NCBI GenBank assembly: GCA_022823365.1
Contig: JAJDXG010000016.1
Coordinates: forward strand, 123,141 to 187,140
Length of the DNA: 64,000 bases
Direction of reading: 5' to 3'
From: Gemmatimonadota bacterium
GTDB taxonomy: Bacteria > Gemmatimonadota > Gemmatimonadetes > Longimicrobiales > Gaopeijiaceae
The position numbers were made by a program, and so were the translations under genes. The notes under the pieces are model-generated. The model was not told where the DNA came from. It saw only the letters and a list, made by a program, of their open reading frames with translations, and did not search any database. Positions 1 through 8,188 of this stretch are shown here, piece after piece (the first letter of the stretch is position 1; the number at the start of each line of letters is the position of its first letter).

Positions 1-543
1 GGCAGCCTGGAACTCGTCCGGCACCCCGGCGCCGCCGCAGTGGTGCCCTTCGTGGACCCGCCGGAGTCGCCCGATCCCGTGATTCTGCTGCTCCGGCAGT
101 ACCGCTACGCCTCCGGGGGATACCTGTATGAGGTGCCGGCCGGGCTGCCGGCGGGAGCGGACGAGGCCTGGGCGGAGTGCGCGCGGCGGGAACTGGCCGA
201 GGAGACCGGTTACGCCGCGGCCCGAATCGACTATCTGACCCGGATCTTCACGACGCCCGGTTTCACCAACGAGGTCATCCACCTGTTCCTGGCAACCGGC
301 CTCTCGGCCGGAGACGCCGCCCGCGATCCGGACGAGTTCATCACCGTGGGGGAGTTCCCATTCTCTCGCGCCCTGGAGATGGTGCGCAGGGGCGAGATCG
401 TGGATTGCAAGACGGTCGCAGCCCTCCTGTACACTGCCGCCTTCCGCCGAAGCCCGGCCGCGGACGGCGGCGTCCACAGGGGGGATGACGGCCGTCCTGT
501 CCCGGGGACGCAATCGGGGCGCATGTCCGCGGAGGACGCGTGA
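1..543 (+). CDS. Nudix hydrolase (ADP-ribose pyrophosphatase-like), 5' end missing
   Basis: The open frame runs from the first base of the window, so the true start lies upstream. The visible part contains a Nudix box at about nucleotides 142-213, with the core RELAEETGY; the spacing from the first Gly to the first Glu is one residue longer than the textbook consensus. A hydrophobic strand (VILLLRQYR) precedes it, as in ADP-sugar pyrophosphatases of the NudF type. Family members split a nucleoside diphosphate linked to another group, using Mg2+ held by the box glutamates, in the cytoplasm. ADP-ribose as substrate is inferred from similarity only. The C-terminal 30 residues are low complexity and not expected to be part of the fold. 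The next gene starts 76 bases later. Confidence 0.85.
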   Translation, partial: GSLELVRHPGAAAVVPFVDPPESPDPVILLLRQYRYASGGYLYEVPAGLPAGADEAWAECARRELAEETGYAAARIDYLTRIFTTPGFTNEVIHLFLATGLSAGDAARDPDEFITVGEFPFSRALEMVRRGEIVDCKTVAALLYTAAFRRSPAADGGVHRGDDGRPVPGTQSGRMSAEDA

Positions 544-619
544 TTAAGGTGGTACGAAACCTGCATGCTGAGGTGTCCTGTTCGAGGGCACGAGAAGCCA
601 CGTCTGGCAGCGGAGCCAC

Positions 620-1261
620 ATGAATACCGAAAAGAGCCTGGCAATGACGCCCGCGAGGCCGGCCCACGAGACCCGGGACGCCCTCAGAAAACTGGACGAC
701 AGCGCCGTCGTGAAGCGGTTTCTGGAAGGGGAGCAGCGAGCCTTCGGAATCCTTGTGGACCGCTACGACAATCGGCTGGTCAACTTCGTCTACCGGACCA
801 TTGGCGACCGGGAGCGGGCGCAGGATCTGGTACAGGAGACGTTCATCCGCGTCTACCGCCACCTGCATCGCTTTGATCCTACCAAGAAGTTCTCCACCTG
901 GATCTACACCATCGCCAGCAACCTGGCGAAGAACGAGCTGCGCAACCGCTCGCGAAACCCCCTCGTCTTCTTCCAGACCATCAAGAAGAACTGGGAGGCG
1001 GACCACCGGCCGCTGGAATGGGAGGACAACTCCTACAAGCCCGACGACCTGTACCGCAAGCGGCACCTGCGAAAGGTCGTCGAGAAGGCCGTCAGCGAGC
1101 TGCCGGAGCATCACCGGGTGGTCTTCGTGCTACGGGAGCTCCAGGGGAAGACTTACGAGGAGATCGCCCAGATCACGGCGGTCAACCTGGGCACGGTGAA
1201 GAGCCGCCTGAACCGGGCGCGCAACAACTTCGCCCGTATCGTCGCACCCATGCTGGACTGA
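620..1261 (+). CDS. ECF-type RNA polymerase sigma factor (RpoE/SigW-like)
   Basis: 213 residues, the usual size for an extracytoplasmic-function sigma factor. Region 2 is clear (residues about 30-100): DRYDNRLVNFVYR, then the RAQDLVQETFIRVYR core-binding helix and the FSTWIYTIASNLAKNELR promoter-melting helix. Region 4 (about 150-205) has LPEHHRVVFVLRELQGKTY followed by a helix-turn-helix ending in GTVKSRLNRAR. It directs RNA polymerase to a stress-type regulon. A zinc-binding anti-sigma factor follows downstream and is the probable partner. The ATG at 620 has only a weak ribosome site; an in-frame ATG at 644 is the alternative start. Confidence 0.92.
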   Translation: MNTEKSLAMTPARPAHETRDALRKLDDSAVVKRFLEGEQRAFGILVDRYDNRLVNFVYRTIGDRERAQDLVQETFIRVYRHLHRFDPTKKFSTWIYTIASNLAKNELRNRSRNPLVFFQTIKKNWEADHRPLEWEDNSYKPDDLYRKRHLRKVVEKAVSELPEHHRVVFVLRELQGKTYEEIAQITAVNLGTVKSRLNRARNNFARIVAPMLD

Positions 1262-1538
1262 GCCCGCTCGGAACACCTCATCCAGTTCGACCTCCCGGAC
1301 AGCCCGCCCCGACGCCACTCGGGAACCTCGTCCCGCCCCTCCGGTAGCACACGTTCCACCGCTTCGTGCGGATTCTTCGTGCCGCGAAGCCGCGGGGGAA
1401 CCCGAGCGTTATACCTCAAGTACAGAACTCGACGGGGATCGACGGGCCCGCCGGTGCGGGCTCAGTCCGCCGGACCAGGGTTGAGCGGGCACAGGCTCGC
1501 AGAAAAGAGTCGCAAGGATCGCGAGTACAAGAACGGAC

Positions 1539-2042
1539 ATGGAATGCAACGGCTTTCTGGAGCGCTTCTCCGAGTTCCATGACGGCGAAGCGACCGATGC
1601 GGAAGCGTTCGAGCAGCACATGGCGGAGTGCGCGGGCTGCCGGCGCTACGCGGATACCGTGAAGCGGAGCCTGGTACTGCTGCGCGCCGTTCCCGGCGTG
1701 GTCGTTGGCGAAGATTTCCATCCCCGGCTGCAGCATCGCATCTACCACATCCAGGAGGATCTCGCGCGCCGCCGCGGCGGCGTGTCCTTTACCCGCCTGG
1801 GCGTGGCATTCGCCGCCACGATTCTGGTGGCGCTGGCCGTGTGGGGACCGGAACTCGTTCGGGAGACTCCACAGGTCGCGCTTCCGCCCATCGTTGTCTC
1901 CGCACCCCCCTCGCAGCGGGTGGCTGCCCCTTCCGCCACCGTACGGTACCGCAGCATTCGCCTCCTGGACCCCGGCCTGGACGGCGACGACCTGTGGACC
2001 ACCCGCGCGCTGTACGAGTACTCGGCCCTCTCCCAGCGCTGA
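1539..2042 (+). CDS. Membrane-anchored zinc-type anti-sigma factor
   Basis: 167 residues. The N-terminal half is a ZAS-type anti-sigma domain: H27-x3-C31-x2-C34 is the metal-binding motif and C3 is a possible fourth ligand. A single transmembrane helix lies at about 87-104 (LGVAFAATILVALAVWG), leaving a C-terminal region of about 60 residues outside the inner membrane. Such proteins hold their ECF sigma factor inactive until an envelope or redox signal arrives; pairing with the sigma factor at 620-1261 is inferred from position. The two genes are separated by 277 bases, although such pairs usually touch or overlap. The extracytoplasmic part has no domain I recognise. Confidence 0.85.
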   Translation: MECNGFLERFSEFHDGEATDAEAFEQHMAECAGCRRYADTVKRSLVLLRAVPGVVVGEDFHPRLQHRIYHIQEDLARRRGGVSFTRLGVAFAATILVALAVWGPELVRETPQVALPPIVVSAPPSQRVAAPSATVRYRSIRLLDPGLDGDDLWTTRALYEYSALSQR

Positions 2043-2067
2043 CCGGGAATCCACGTCCCGGCAGGCC

Positions 2068-3126
2068 ATGATCCCCGCCACCTACCGGCGCGCGCTCGGC
2101 GGGCACGGAGGCGGGGTTTTCTACCTCCACGGCGAGGACGACTTCCGCAAGCGGGAGGCTGCGCGCGCGATCGCCGAAGCGCACCTCGACCCCGCGACCC
2201 GCGACTTCAACTTCGATGTCATGACAGGCCCGGAGCTCGACGTGCGCGACTTCGCCTCGGTGCTGGCCACTCCCCCCATGATGGCCGAGTGGCGGGTGGT
2301 GCTGGTCCACGGCGCGGAGGCGCTGGCTCCCCTGCCGGCGGCGCGCAAGCTCGTGCTCGCCATGGCCGCGTCGCCTCCGGAGGGATTGGCTCTGATTCTC
2401 ACCGCCACCCAGCCGAAGCGGTCCAGGGCGCGATTCTACCGGGACATCGTGCGCGCGGCGCGCTCGCTCGAGTTCCGTCCGGTGCGGGCCAACGACCTGC
2501 CCGGCTTCCTGGTCTCGTGGTGCCGCGACCGGCACGGCGCGGAGATGAACGAAGACGCCGCGCGCGCACTGGCGGCGGCGGTCGGATCGGACATGGGCGT
2601 GCTGGCGCAGGAGATCGCCAAGCTGGTCGCCATGACCCCCGGGGGTCGTCCGATTACGGTGGAGACCGTGGAGGAGGGAGGGATCCGGATCCCCCGTCTC
2701 GATCCCTGGCGCTGGTTCGACATGGTGGGAGGACGCGACTTTGCCGCAGCCACCGCCGCCCTCGGCGAGCTCTTCATGCGCGGCGAGTCGGGCGTCTACC
2801 TGGTCATGGGCCTGACCACCCACTTCCTCCGCATCGGGCTGGTGCTCGACGGCGGGCTGTCCGGGCTGGAGGCCGCGCTTCCCCCCCACCAGCGCTGGCT
2901 CGCGCGCCGCATCCAGGGACAGAGCCGGGGTTGGAACCGCGAGAGCCTGGACGCGGCCCTGCTCGGTCTGCGCCGGGTAGACCGGCTGATGAAGGCGAGC
3001 GCCCTGCCCCACCATCATCTCCTGGAGGAATGGCTGCTCGCGCAGCGTACCTCCGCCGGCGAGGCAGGTCGACCGAGGCCGCTCCGCGCCGGCGCCCGGA
3101 CACGGCGCGGAGCGGCCGTCGGGTAG
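2068..3126 (+). CDS. holA: DNA polymerase III delta subunit (clamp loader)
   Basis: 352 residues from the ATG at 2068, the usual length for HolA. The N-terminus has the family's GVFYLHGEDDFRKREA stretch, where a degenerate P-loop region precedes the AAA+-like domain. A middle region has the typical LIL-T-x-PKRSRARFYR pattern, and the C-terminal helical collar domain contains DPWRWFDMVGGRDF and RRVDRLMK. Delta opens the beta sliding clamp during replication. The frame stays open upstream to 1705, but that extension overlaps the anti-sigma gene and looks like shadow sequence, so the start 25 bases after the anti-sigma stop was chosen. The gene converges with the cytochrome gene only 9 bases downstream. 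Confidence 0.9.
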   Translation: MIPATYRRALGGHGGGVFYLHGEDDFRKREAARAIAEAHLDPATRDFNFDVMTGPELDVRDFASVLATPPMMAEWRVVLVHGAEALAPLPAARKLVLAMAASPPEGLALILTATQPKRSRARFYRDIVRAARSLEFRPVRANDLPGFLVSWCRDRHGAEMNEDAARALAAAVGSDMGVLAQEIAKLVAMTPGGRPITVETVEEGGIRIPRLDPWRWFDMVGGRDFAAATAALGELFMRGESGVYLVMGLTTHFLRIGLVLDGGLSGLEAALPPHQRWLARRIQGQSRGWNRESLDAALLGLRRVDRLMKASALPHHHLLEEWLLAQRTSAGEAGRPRPLRAGARTRRGAAVG

Positions 3127-3135
3127 GCACCGCGA

Positions 3136-3576
3136 CTATCCGCGGACGCCCAGGCTCCAGATGAAGGCCGCGAGCGAACTGACTTCCTCGTCCGAGAGGC
3201 CCATCCCGCCGCGGGGGAGCATCAGGCCGGGATATTCCTTCGGCTCGAGCACACCTGTCTCGATGACTTCGATGATGCCGGCGTAGCTGCCGTCCGAGTT
3301 GAGCCACACGTCGTCGGCGAGGTTCGGTGCGAGCTGTCCGCCCTTTCCGTTGGCCCCGTGGCACGCGGAGCAGGTGGCCCGGGCGTTGAAGAGGATCCTT
3401 CCCTCCGTAACGGACTCGAGGGTGACGCCGTCGGGAGCTGCCCCGGCGTTCAGGGCGGTGCCGAGAGCCTCCGGCATGGGGAGGTCCGCGTTGGCGCCCC
3501 CGGTTCCGCCGCAAGCCGTCGCGGCCGCGATCACAAGTAGTGGCAAGACATGATTCAGCAATGATTTATCTATCAT
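3136..3576 (-). CDS. Exported class I cytochrome c
   Basis: 146 residues. Residues 1-21 form a signal sequence ending in ATAC at C22; this could be a lipobox, but the residue at -3 is Ala and so it is not canonical. The single haem site is C69-S-A-C72-H73, and M119 or M125 in the MLPRGGMG stretch is the likely sixth ligand. The C-terminus (LSDEEVSSLAAFIWSLG) is the usual last helix of a monohaem cytochrome c. It should carry electrons in the periplasm; no oxidase or dehydrogenase partner is adjacent. The start has a GGAACGGAG ribosome site. It is divergent from mutS, with 150 bases between them that should hold both promoters. Confidence 0.88.
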   Translation of the reverse strand: MIDKSLLNHVLPLLVIAAATACGGTGGANADLPMPEALGTALNAGAAPDGVTLESVTEGRILFNARATCSACHGANGKGGQLAPNLADDVWLNSDGSYAGIIEVIETGVLEPKEYPGLMLPRGGMGLSDEEVSSLAAFIWSLGVRG

Positions 3577-3726
3577 CAGAAACTCCGTTCCAGATTCGGT
3601 ATCGCCGAGTGGCGGCGACACAACGGATGATACACCCGGAGTCGGGCCAGGAGCCGGCTCGATGATGCGGCGGTCCACCCTGCCGCGCCCCCTTCCGGGA
3701 CGGTCTGCGACAGCACAGCTTAGATC

Positions 3727-6351
3727 ATGCCCCAGCACCAGACCATGACTCAGGACACGCCCCTCATGCGGCAGTGGCGGGCCGTCAAGGTGCGCCACCG
3801 CGATGCCCTGGTGTTCATACGGGTAGGCGACTTCTTCGAGCTCTTCCACGAGGACGCGCGCAAGGGGGCGCGCCTCCTCGGACTGACCCTGACGACGCGC
3901 AACAACGGGGCGGCGCGGCAGGTGCCGCTCGCGGGCGTGCCCGCCAAGGCGCTGGACGACTACCTGCGCAAGCTGGTGAAGCTGGGCTGCCGGGTGACGA
4001 TCTGCGACCAGGTCGAGGACGCCAGGGCGGCCAAGGGGCTGGTGCGCCGCGAGGTGGTGGAGACCATCACGCCGGGCACGGTGGTTCACGACGAGTTGTT
4101 GGAGGCCCGGCGCAACAACTTCCTCGTTGCACTCGCGCCCGCGGGCAGGGAGACGCGCGGTCTGGCGGCCCTCGACCTGTCCACGGGCGAGTTGGTCCTT
4201 GAGGTGGTGGGCGAAGAGGCGCTCGCCGCCCGCATGGGTGAGCTGGCGCCGGCCGAGCTGCTGCTGCCCGGCTCTCTCGAACAGGAAGTCCTGCCGGGAG
4301 CGCCGCCCGATACGCTGCTCACCCGTCGCGACGACTGGATCTTCGGGGAAGAGGCGGCGCGCGAGGAGGTCCAGCGCGCCTACGGAGTGCTCTCGCTGCA
4401 GGGTTTCGGCATCGAGGCGGACGATACGCCTGCGGTACGCGCCGCGGGCGCCCTGCTCGCCTACGTCGCCGAGATCCGCCCGGGCGGGGTGGCCCACCTG
4501 CAGGCTCCCGTCGTGCGCCGACCCGGTTCGACCATGATCGTCGACGAAATGACGCGCCGAAATCTGGAATTGACGGAGCCGCTGCGCGCCGGAGACCAGG
4601 GCGCCACGCTCATCTCGGTGCTCGACGATACCGTCACCGCCATGGGCGCGCGCACGCTGCGGAGCTGGCTGCTCGCGCCGCTGGTGGAAGCAGCCGCGAT
4701 CTGGAAGCGCCAGGAGGCGGTGGGGGAGTTCTTCGCACGGTTCGAGGTGCGGCGCGAGGTCCGCGGGGCGCTCTCCGAGGTTGCCGACCTCGAGCGGCTG
4801 GCCGGCAAGGTCTCGCTCAGACGGGTTACGCCGCGCGATCTGCTCGCCCTGGCTCGCTCCCTGGACCGGGTCCCACCGGTCCGTCGGGCGCTGACTATGG
4901 CCGAACTCCCCCGGCTGCGCGAGCGGGGCGCCGGCCTCGACGCCATGGAGGACGTGCGCGAGATGCTCGGGCGGGCCATCGCCCCGGACGCGCCCGCGAC
5001 GCTGCAGGAAGGCGGCGTGATCAAGCCCGGATACGATGTGGACCTGGACGCGCTCCGTCAGAGCCGCGCCGATGCGCGCACCTCGATCGCGACGCTGCAG
5101 GCCCGCGAGCGGGAGCGCACGGGCATCGGCTCGCTGAAGGTCGCCTACAACAAGGTCTTCGGGTACTACCTGGAGGTCACCCGGGCGAACCTGGGCCGGG
5201 TCCCGGACGACTACGTGCGCAAACAGACGCTGGCCAACGCGGAGCGCTTCTTCACCCCCGAGCTGAAGGAGTGGGAAGGCCGCATTCTGGAAGCGGAGGA
5301 CCGGATCGGCACCCTGGAGGCGGAACTGTTCGCGGCGGTGCGGGGCGAGGTGGCCGAGGAGGTTGCGCGGCTGCAGAAACTCGGGCGCGCGCTCGGGCGT
5401 CTCGATGCGCTGGCGGGACTCGCGGAGGTGGCGGAGCACCGCGGCTACGTCCGCCCCGAAGTCCATTCCGGCTACGCCGTCGAGGTGCGCGCCGGCCGGC
5501 ACCCGGTGGTGGAGGCGGTGATGCCCGCCGGCAGCTTCGTCCCCAACGACCTGGTGCTGGACGACGACGGCCGGGTGGTCGTTCTGACCGGCCCCAACAT
5601 GGCGGGCAAGAGCACCATCCTGCGCCAGGTCGGGCTCATCCAGCTGCTCGCCCAGATGGGGTCCTTCGTGCCCGCCGACCGGGCAAGGCTGCCGGTCTGC
5701 GACCGGGTCTTCACCCGGGTCGGGGCAAGCGACAACCTGGCACGTGGCCAGTCCACCTTCATGGTCGAAATGAACGAGTCCGCCGCGATCGTCCACGGCG
5801 CCACCGCGGACAGCCTGGTGCTGCTGGACGAGATCGGCCGCGGCACCTCCACCTACGACGGCGTCTCCATCGCATGGGCGGTCACCGAGCACCTGCACGA
5901 GGTGGTGGGCGCCAAGACCATCTTCGCGACCCACTATCACGAGCTCACCCAGCTGGGCGAGCTGCTTCCCGCGGTGCGCAACCTGAACGTGGCGGTGCGA
6001 GAGTCCGGCGAGGACATCGTCTTCCTGCGGCGTCTGGAGGACGGAGGGGCCGACCGGTCGTACGGAATCCAGGTGGCGCGCCTCGCCGGCATGCCGCCGG
6101 CGATCGTGGAGCGGGCGAAGGAACTTCTGGCGGAACTGGAGGGAAGACGTACACGTGACGGAGGGTGTCTCGGGCGCAGGGGCGAACACCGGCCTTCATC
6201 GGCCATGGAGCCCGGCCAGCTTTCCCTTTTCGCTGCGGAAGCGGAGCTGTCCGCCCGCCTTCAGGAAATCGATCTCGACAACATGACCCCACTGGAATCC
6301 ATGAGGCTGCTCGCGGATCTGCAGCGTCTTGCGCGCGGCACGCGAGAGTGA
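3727..6351 (+). CDS. mutS: DNA mismatch repair protein MutS
   Basis: 874 residues, full length for MutS1. The N-terminal mismatch-recognition domain has VGDFFELF with the F36-x-E38 motif that wedges into the mispaired base. The connector, lever and clamp domains follow (clamp around KEWEGRILEAEDRI). The C-terminal ATPase has a Walker A at G622-T630 (GPNMAGKST), Walker B LLDEIGRGTS from L699, and the FATHYHEL switch. It finds mismatches after replication. Residues 795-874 include a short linker and the C-terminal segment PGQLSLF, close to a beta-clamp-binding motif (QLSLF). The ATG at 3727 was kept; an in-frame ATG at 3745 is possible. Confidence 0.98.
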   Translation: MPQHQTMTQDTPLMRQWRAVKVRHRDALVFIRVGDFFELFHEDARKGARLLGLTLTTRNNGAARQVPLAGVPAKALDDYLRKLVKLGCRVTICDQVEDARAAKGLVRREVVETITPGTVVHDELLEARRNNFLVALAPAGRETRGLAALDLSTGELVLEVVGEEALAARMGELAPAELLLPGSLEQEVLPGAPPDTLLTRRDDWIFGEEAAREEVQRAYGVLSLQGFGIEADDTPAVRAAGALLAYVAEIRPGGVAHLQAPVVRRPGSTMIVDEMTRRNLELTEPLRAGDQGATLISVLDDTVTAMGARTLRSWLLAPLVEAAAIWKRQEAVGEFFARFEVRREVRGALSEVADLERLAGKVSLRRVTPRDLLALARSLDRVPPVRRALTMAELPRLRERGAGLDAMEDVREMLGRAIAPDAPATLQEGGVIKPGYDVDLDALRQSRADARTSIATLQARERERTGIGSLKVAYNKVFGYYLEVTRANLGRVPDDYVRKQTLANAERFFTPELKEWEGRILEAEDRIGTLEAELFAAVRGEVAEEVARLQKLGRALGRLDALAGLAEVAEHRGYVRPEVHSGYAVEVRAGRHPVVEAVMPAGSFVPNDLVLDDDGRVVVLTGPNMAGKSTILRQVGLIQLLAQMGSFVPADRARLPVCDRVFTRVGASDNLARGQSTFMVEMNESAAIVHGATADSLVLLDEIGRGTSTYDGVSIAWAVTEHLHEVVGAKTIFATHYHELTQLGELLPAVRNLNVAVRESGEDIVFLRRLEDGGADRSYGIQVARLAGMPPAIVERAKELLAELEGRRTRDGGCLGRRGEHRPSSAMEPGQLSLFAAEAELSARLQEIDLDNMTPLESMRLLADLQRLARGTRE

Positions 6352-6743
6352 TGCCGTCGCCGTGCCGGCACAGGCGTTCCCGGGCCGGGACCGCGCGCCT
6401 GGCGATCCTGACTCTCGGGGTCCCCGCTCTCACGGCCTGCGCAGGCGATGGCGAGGTGGAGGAGCCCGCGCCCCTCGGCGACGCGACCCCCATCGAATAC
6501 CCGCTCGAGATGTGGGACCAGGGGATCGAGGGCGAGACCGTGCTCCAGGTGCGCGTCAACGAACTGGGGGAGGTGGATTCCGTCGCGGTGATCGAGACCA
6601 GCGGCCACGAGCCGCTCGATTCGGCCGCCGCCGAGGGCGCGCGTGCGATGCGCTTCCAGCCCGGCCGAAGGGACGGCCGGGACGTACCGGTATGGGTACG
6701 CATCCCGGTGCAGTTCTCCAGGCAGTCGGGCCCCGAATCGTGA
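6351..6743 (+). CDS. Lipoprotein with a TonB C-terminal-type domain
   Basis: 130 residues from an ATG that overlaps the mutS stop by one base. Residues 1-29 are a signal peptide with the lipobox LTAC, placing a lipidated Cys at position 30. The rest (about 45-125) matches the TonB C-terminal fold: P-x-EYPLEMWDQGIEGETVLQ, then VNELGEVDSVAVIETSG, LDSAAAEGARAMRFQPG and a final strand VPVWVRIPVQF. There is no inner-membrane helix and no proline-rich spacer, so it cannot act as an ordinary TonB energy transducer. A periplasmic or outer-membrane lipoprotein that borrowed the fold for protein contact is the likeliest reading. No ExbB/ExbD or receptor gene is close. Confidence 0.8.
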   Translation: MPSPCRHRRSRAGTARLAILTLGVPALTACAGDGEVEEPAPLGDATPIEYPLEMWDQGIEGETVLQVRVNELGEVDSVAVIETSGHEPLDSAAAEGARAMRFQPGRRDGRDVPVWVRIPVQFSRQSGPES

Positions 6744-6771
6744 TGCGCGGCAGAGCGGAGGGATCGCGGCC

Positions 6772-8163
6772 ATGAGCGTCCGGCATCGCGAGCCGTACGA
6801 CAACGTCATGGAGATGGTGGGGTGGACCCCGCTGGTGCGGCTGCACCAGGTGTCCGCCGACTGCCGCACCCCCGTCTACGGCAAATGCGAGTTCATGAGC
6901 CCCGGCGGTTCGGTGAAGGATCGCATCGGGCTCGCCCTGGTGAGCGCGGCGGAGCAGGACGGGACGCTGCGGCCGGGGGGCGTGATCGTCGAAGCCACCA
7001 GCGGCAACACCGGGCTGGCGCTCGCGATGGCTGCCGCGACCCGGGGGTATCGCTGCATCTTCACCATGCCGGACAAGATGAGCCAGGAGAAGGTGAAGCT
7101 GCTGCGCGCGTTCGGGGCGCAGGTGGTGATCACCCCCACCGCCGTCGGGCCGGATCACCCCGACCACTACCAGCAGGTCGCCCGCCGCATCGCCCGCGAG
7201 ACGCCCGGCGCGGTGCTCGCCGACCAGTTCTACAACCTCGAGAACCCGAAGGCCCATTACGCGACGACCGGGCCGGAGCTCTGGGAGCAGAGCGGGGGCC
7301 GCATCACCCACCTGGTGGGCGGGGCGGGCACCGGGGGCACCATCTCCGGCGCCGGCGCGTACCTGAAGGAGCGGAATCCGGCGGTCGAGGTGGTGGGCGT
7401 GGATCCGGTGGGGTCGGTCATCTCCTCCTTCTTCAACACCGGTGAGATGGGGGAGGGCCACCCCTACCTGGTGGAGGGGCTCGGCAACGACAAGATCCCG
7501 GGCGCGCTCAACCTCGACGTGGTGGACGCCTACGTGACCGTGAAGGACGGCGAGGCCTTCCGCATGGCCCGGCGGCTCACCACGGAAGAGGGGCTCTTCG
7601 TGGGCGGCTCCTCGGGGCTCAACACGCACGCGGCCGTGGAGCTGGCGCGCGGGCTGGACGACCCGGAGGCCTTTGTGGTCGCGATTCTGTGCGACTGGGG
7701 AGAGCACTACCTTACCAAGATGTACGACGACGAGTGGATGCGGGAAAACGGCTTCCTGGAGCGTACGCGCAGGAGCGTCCACGACCTGGTGCGCGCCAAG
7801 GAGCCGCTGGGCTTCCGGCTGCTGACGGCGACGCCGTCCACCCCCGTGCGCATGGCGCTGTCCACGCTGAGCAGCCACGGCGTCTCGCAGTTGCCGGTGG
7901 TCCGCGACGGGGACTGCGTGGGCTCGCTGAGCGAGGGGCGGCTCATGGCGCGGGTCATTCAGGACCCCGGAGTGCTGGACGACCCGGTGGAGACGGTCAT
8001 GAACTCGCCCTTCCCGGTCGTGGACAGCCATCTCGACGCCGACAAGGCGACGCGGCTGTTGACCCGGGAGAATCCCGCGGTCCTGGTGAGGACCAACGGC
8101 AGGCTGGAAGACATCCTCACCCGCTTCGACATCGTGCGAACGCTCACCGGAGCGGCCGGTTGA
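6772..8163 (+). CDS. PLP-dependent cysteine/cystathionine beta-synthase with C-terminal CBS pair
   Basis: 463 residues. Residues 1-320 are a fold-type II PLP enzyme. K49 in GGSVKDR forms the Schiff base, T76-G81 (TSGNTG) is the substrate loop and GGAGTGGTISG binds the cofactor phosphate. Residues 345-460 are a pair of CBS (Bateman) modules, as in eukaryotic-type cystathionine beta-synthase. The enzyme condenses serine or an acylated serine with homocysteine or sulfide. Which of these applies cannot be decided here, although the CBS tail favours cystathionine beta-synthase. The CBS pair probably senses an adenosyl ligand. A GGAGGG ribosome site precedes the ATG. Confidence 0.92.
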   Translation: MSVRHREPYDNVMEMVGWTPLVRLHQVSADCRTPVYGKCEFMSPGGSVKDRIGLALVSAAEQDGTLRPGGVIVEATSGNTGLALAMAAATRGYRCIFTMPDKMSQEKVKLLRAFGAQVVITPTAVGPDHPDHYQQVARRIARETPGAVLADQFYNLENPKAHYATTGPELWEQSGGRITHLVGGAGTGGTISGAGAYLKERNPAVEVVGVDPVGSVISSFFNTGEMGEGHPYLVEGLGNDKIPGALNLDVVDAYVTVKDGEAFRMARRLTTEEGLFVGGSSGLNTHAAVELARGLDDPEAFVVAILCDWGEHYLTKMYDDEWMRENGFLERTRRSVHDLVRAKEPLGFRLLTATPSTPVRMALSTLSSHGVSQLPVVRDGDCVGSLSEGRLMARVIQDPGVLDDPVETVMNSPFPVVDSHLDADKATRLLTRENPAVLVRTNGRLEDILTRFDIVRTLTGAAG

Positions 8164-8188
8164 GCGGCGCCCGGCCAGGGGCGCGGTG

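Noticed and set aside
549..575. Possible ECF promoter (GAAAC with GTCC about 15 bases later) before the sigma gene
   Set aside because: The spacing and -10 element do not fit a known ECF consensus well, and such matches are expected by chance.
1705..2067. Upstream extension of holA
   Set aside because: It overlaps the anti-sigma gene and lacks any conserved HolA sequence; ATG 2068 matches the family start.
3136..6189. 1000-residue open frame opposite mutS
   Set aside because: Antisense shadow typical of high-GC DNA; only its last 146 residues (the cytochrome) carry a signal peptide and haem motif.
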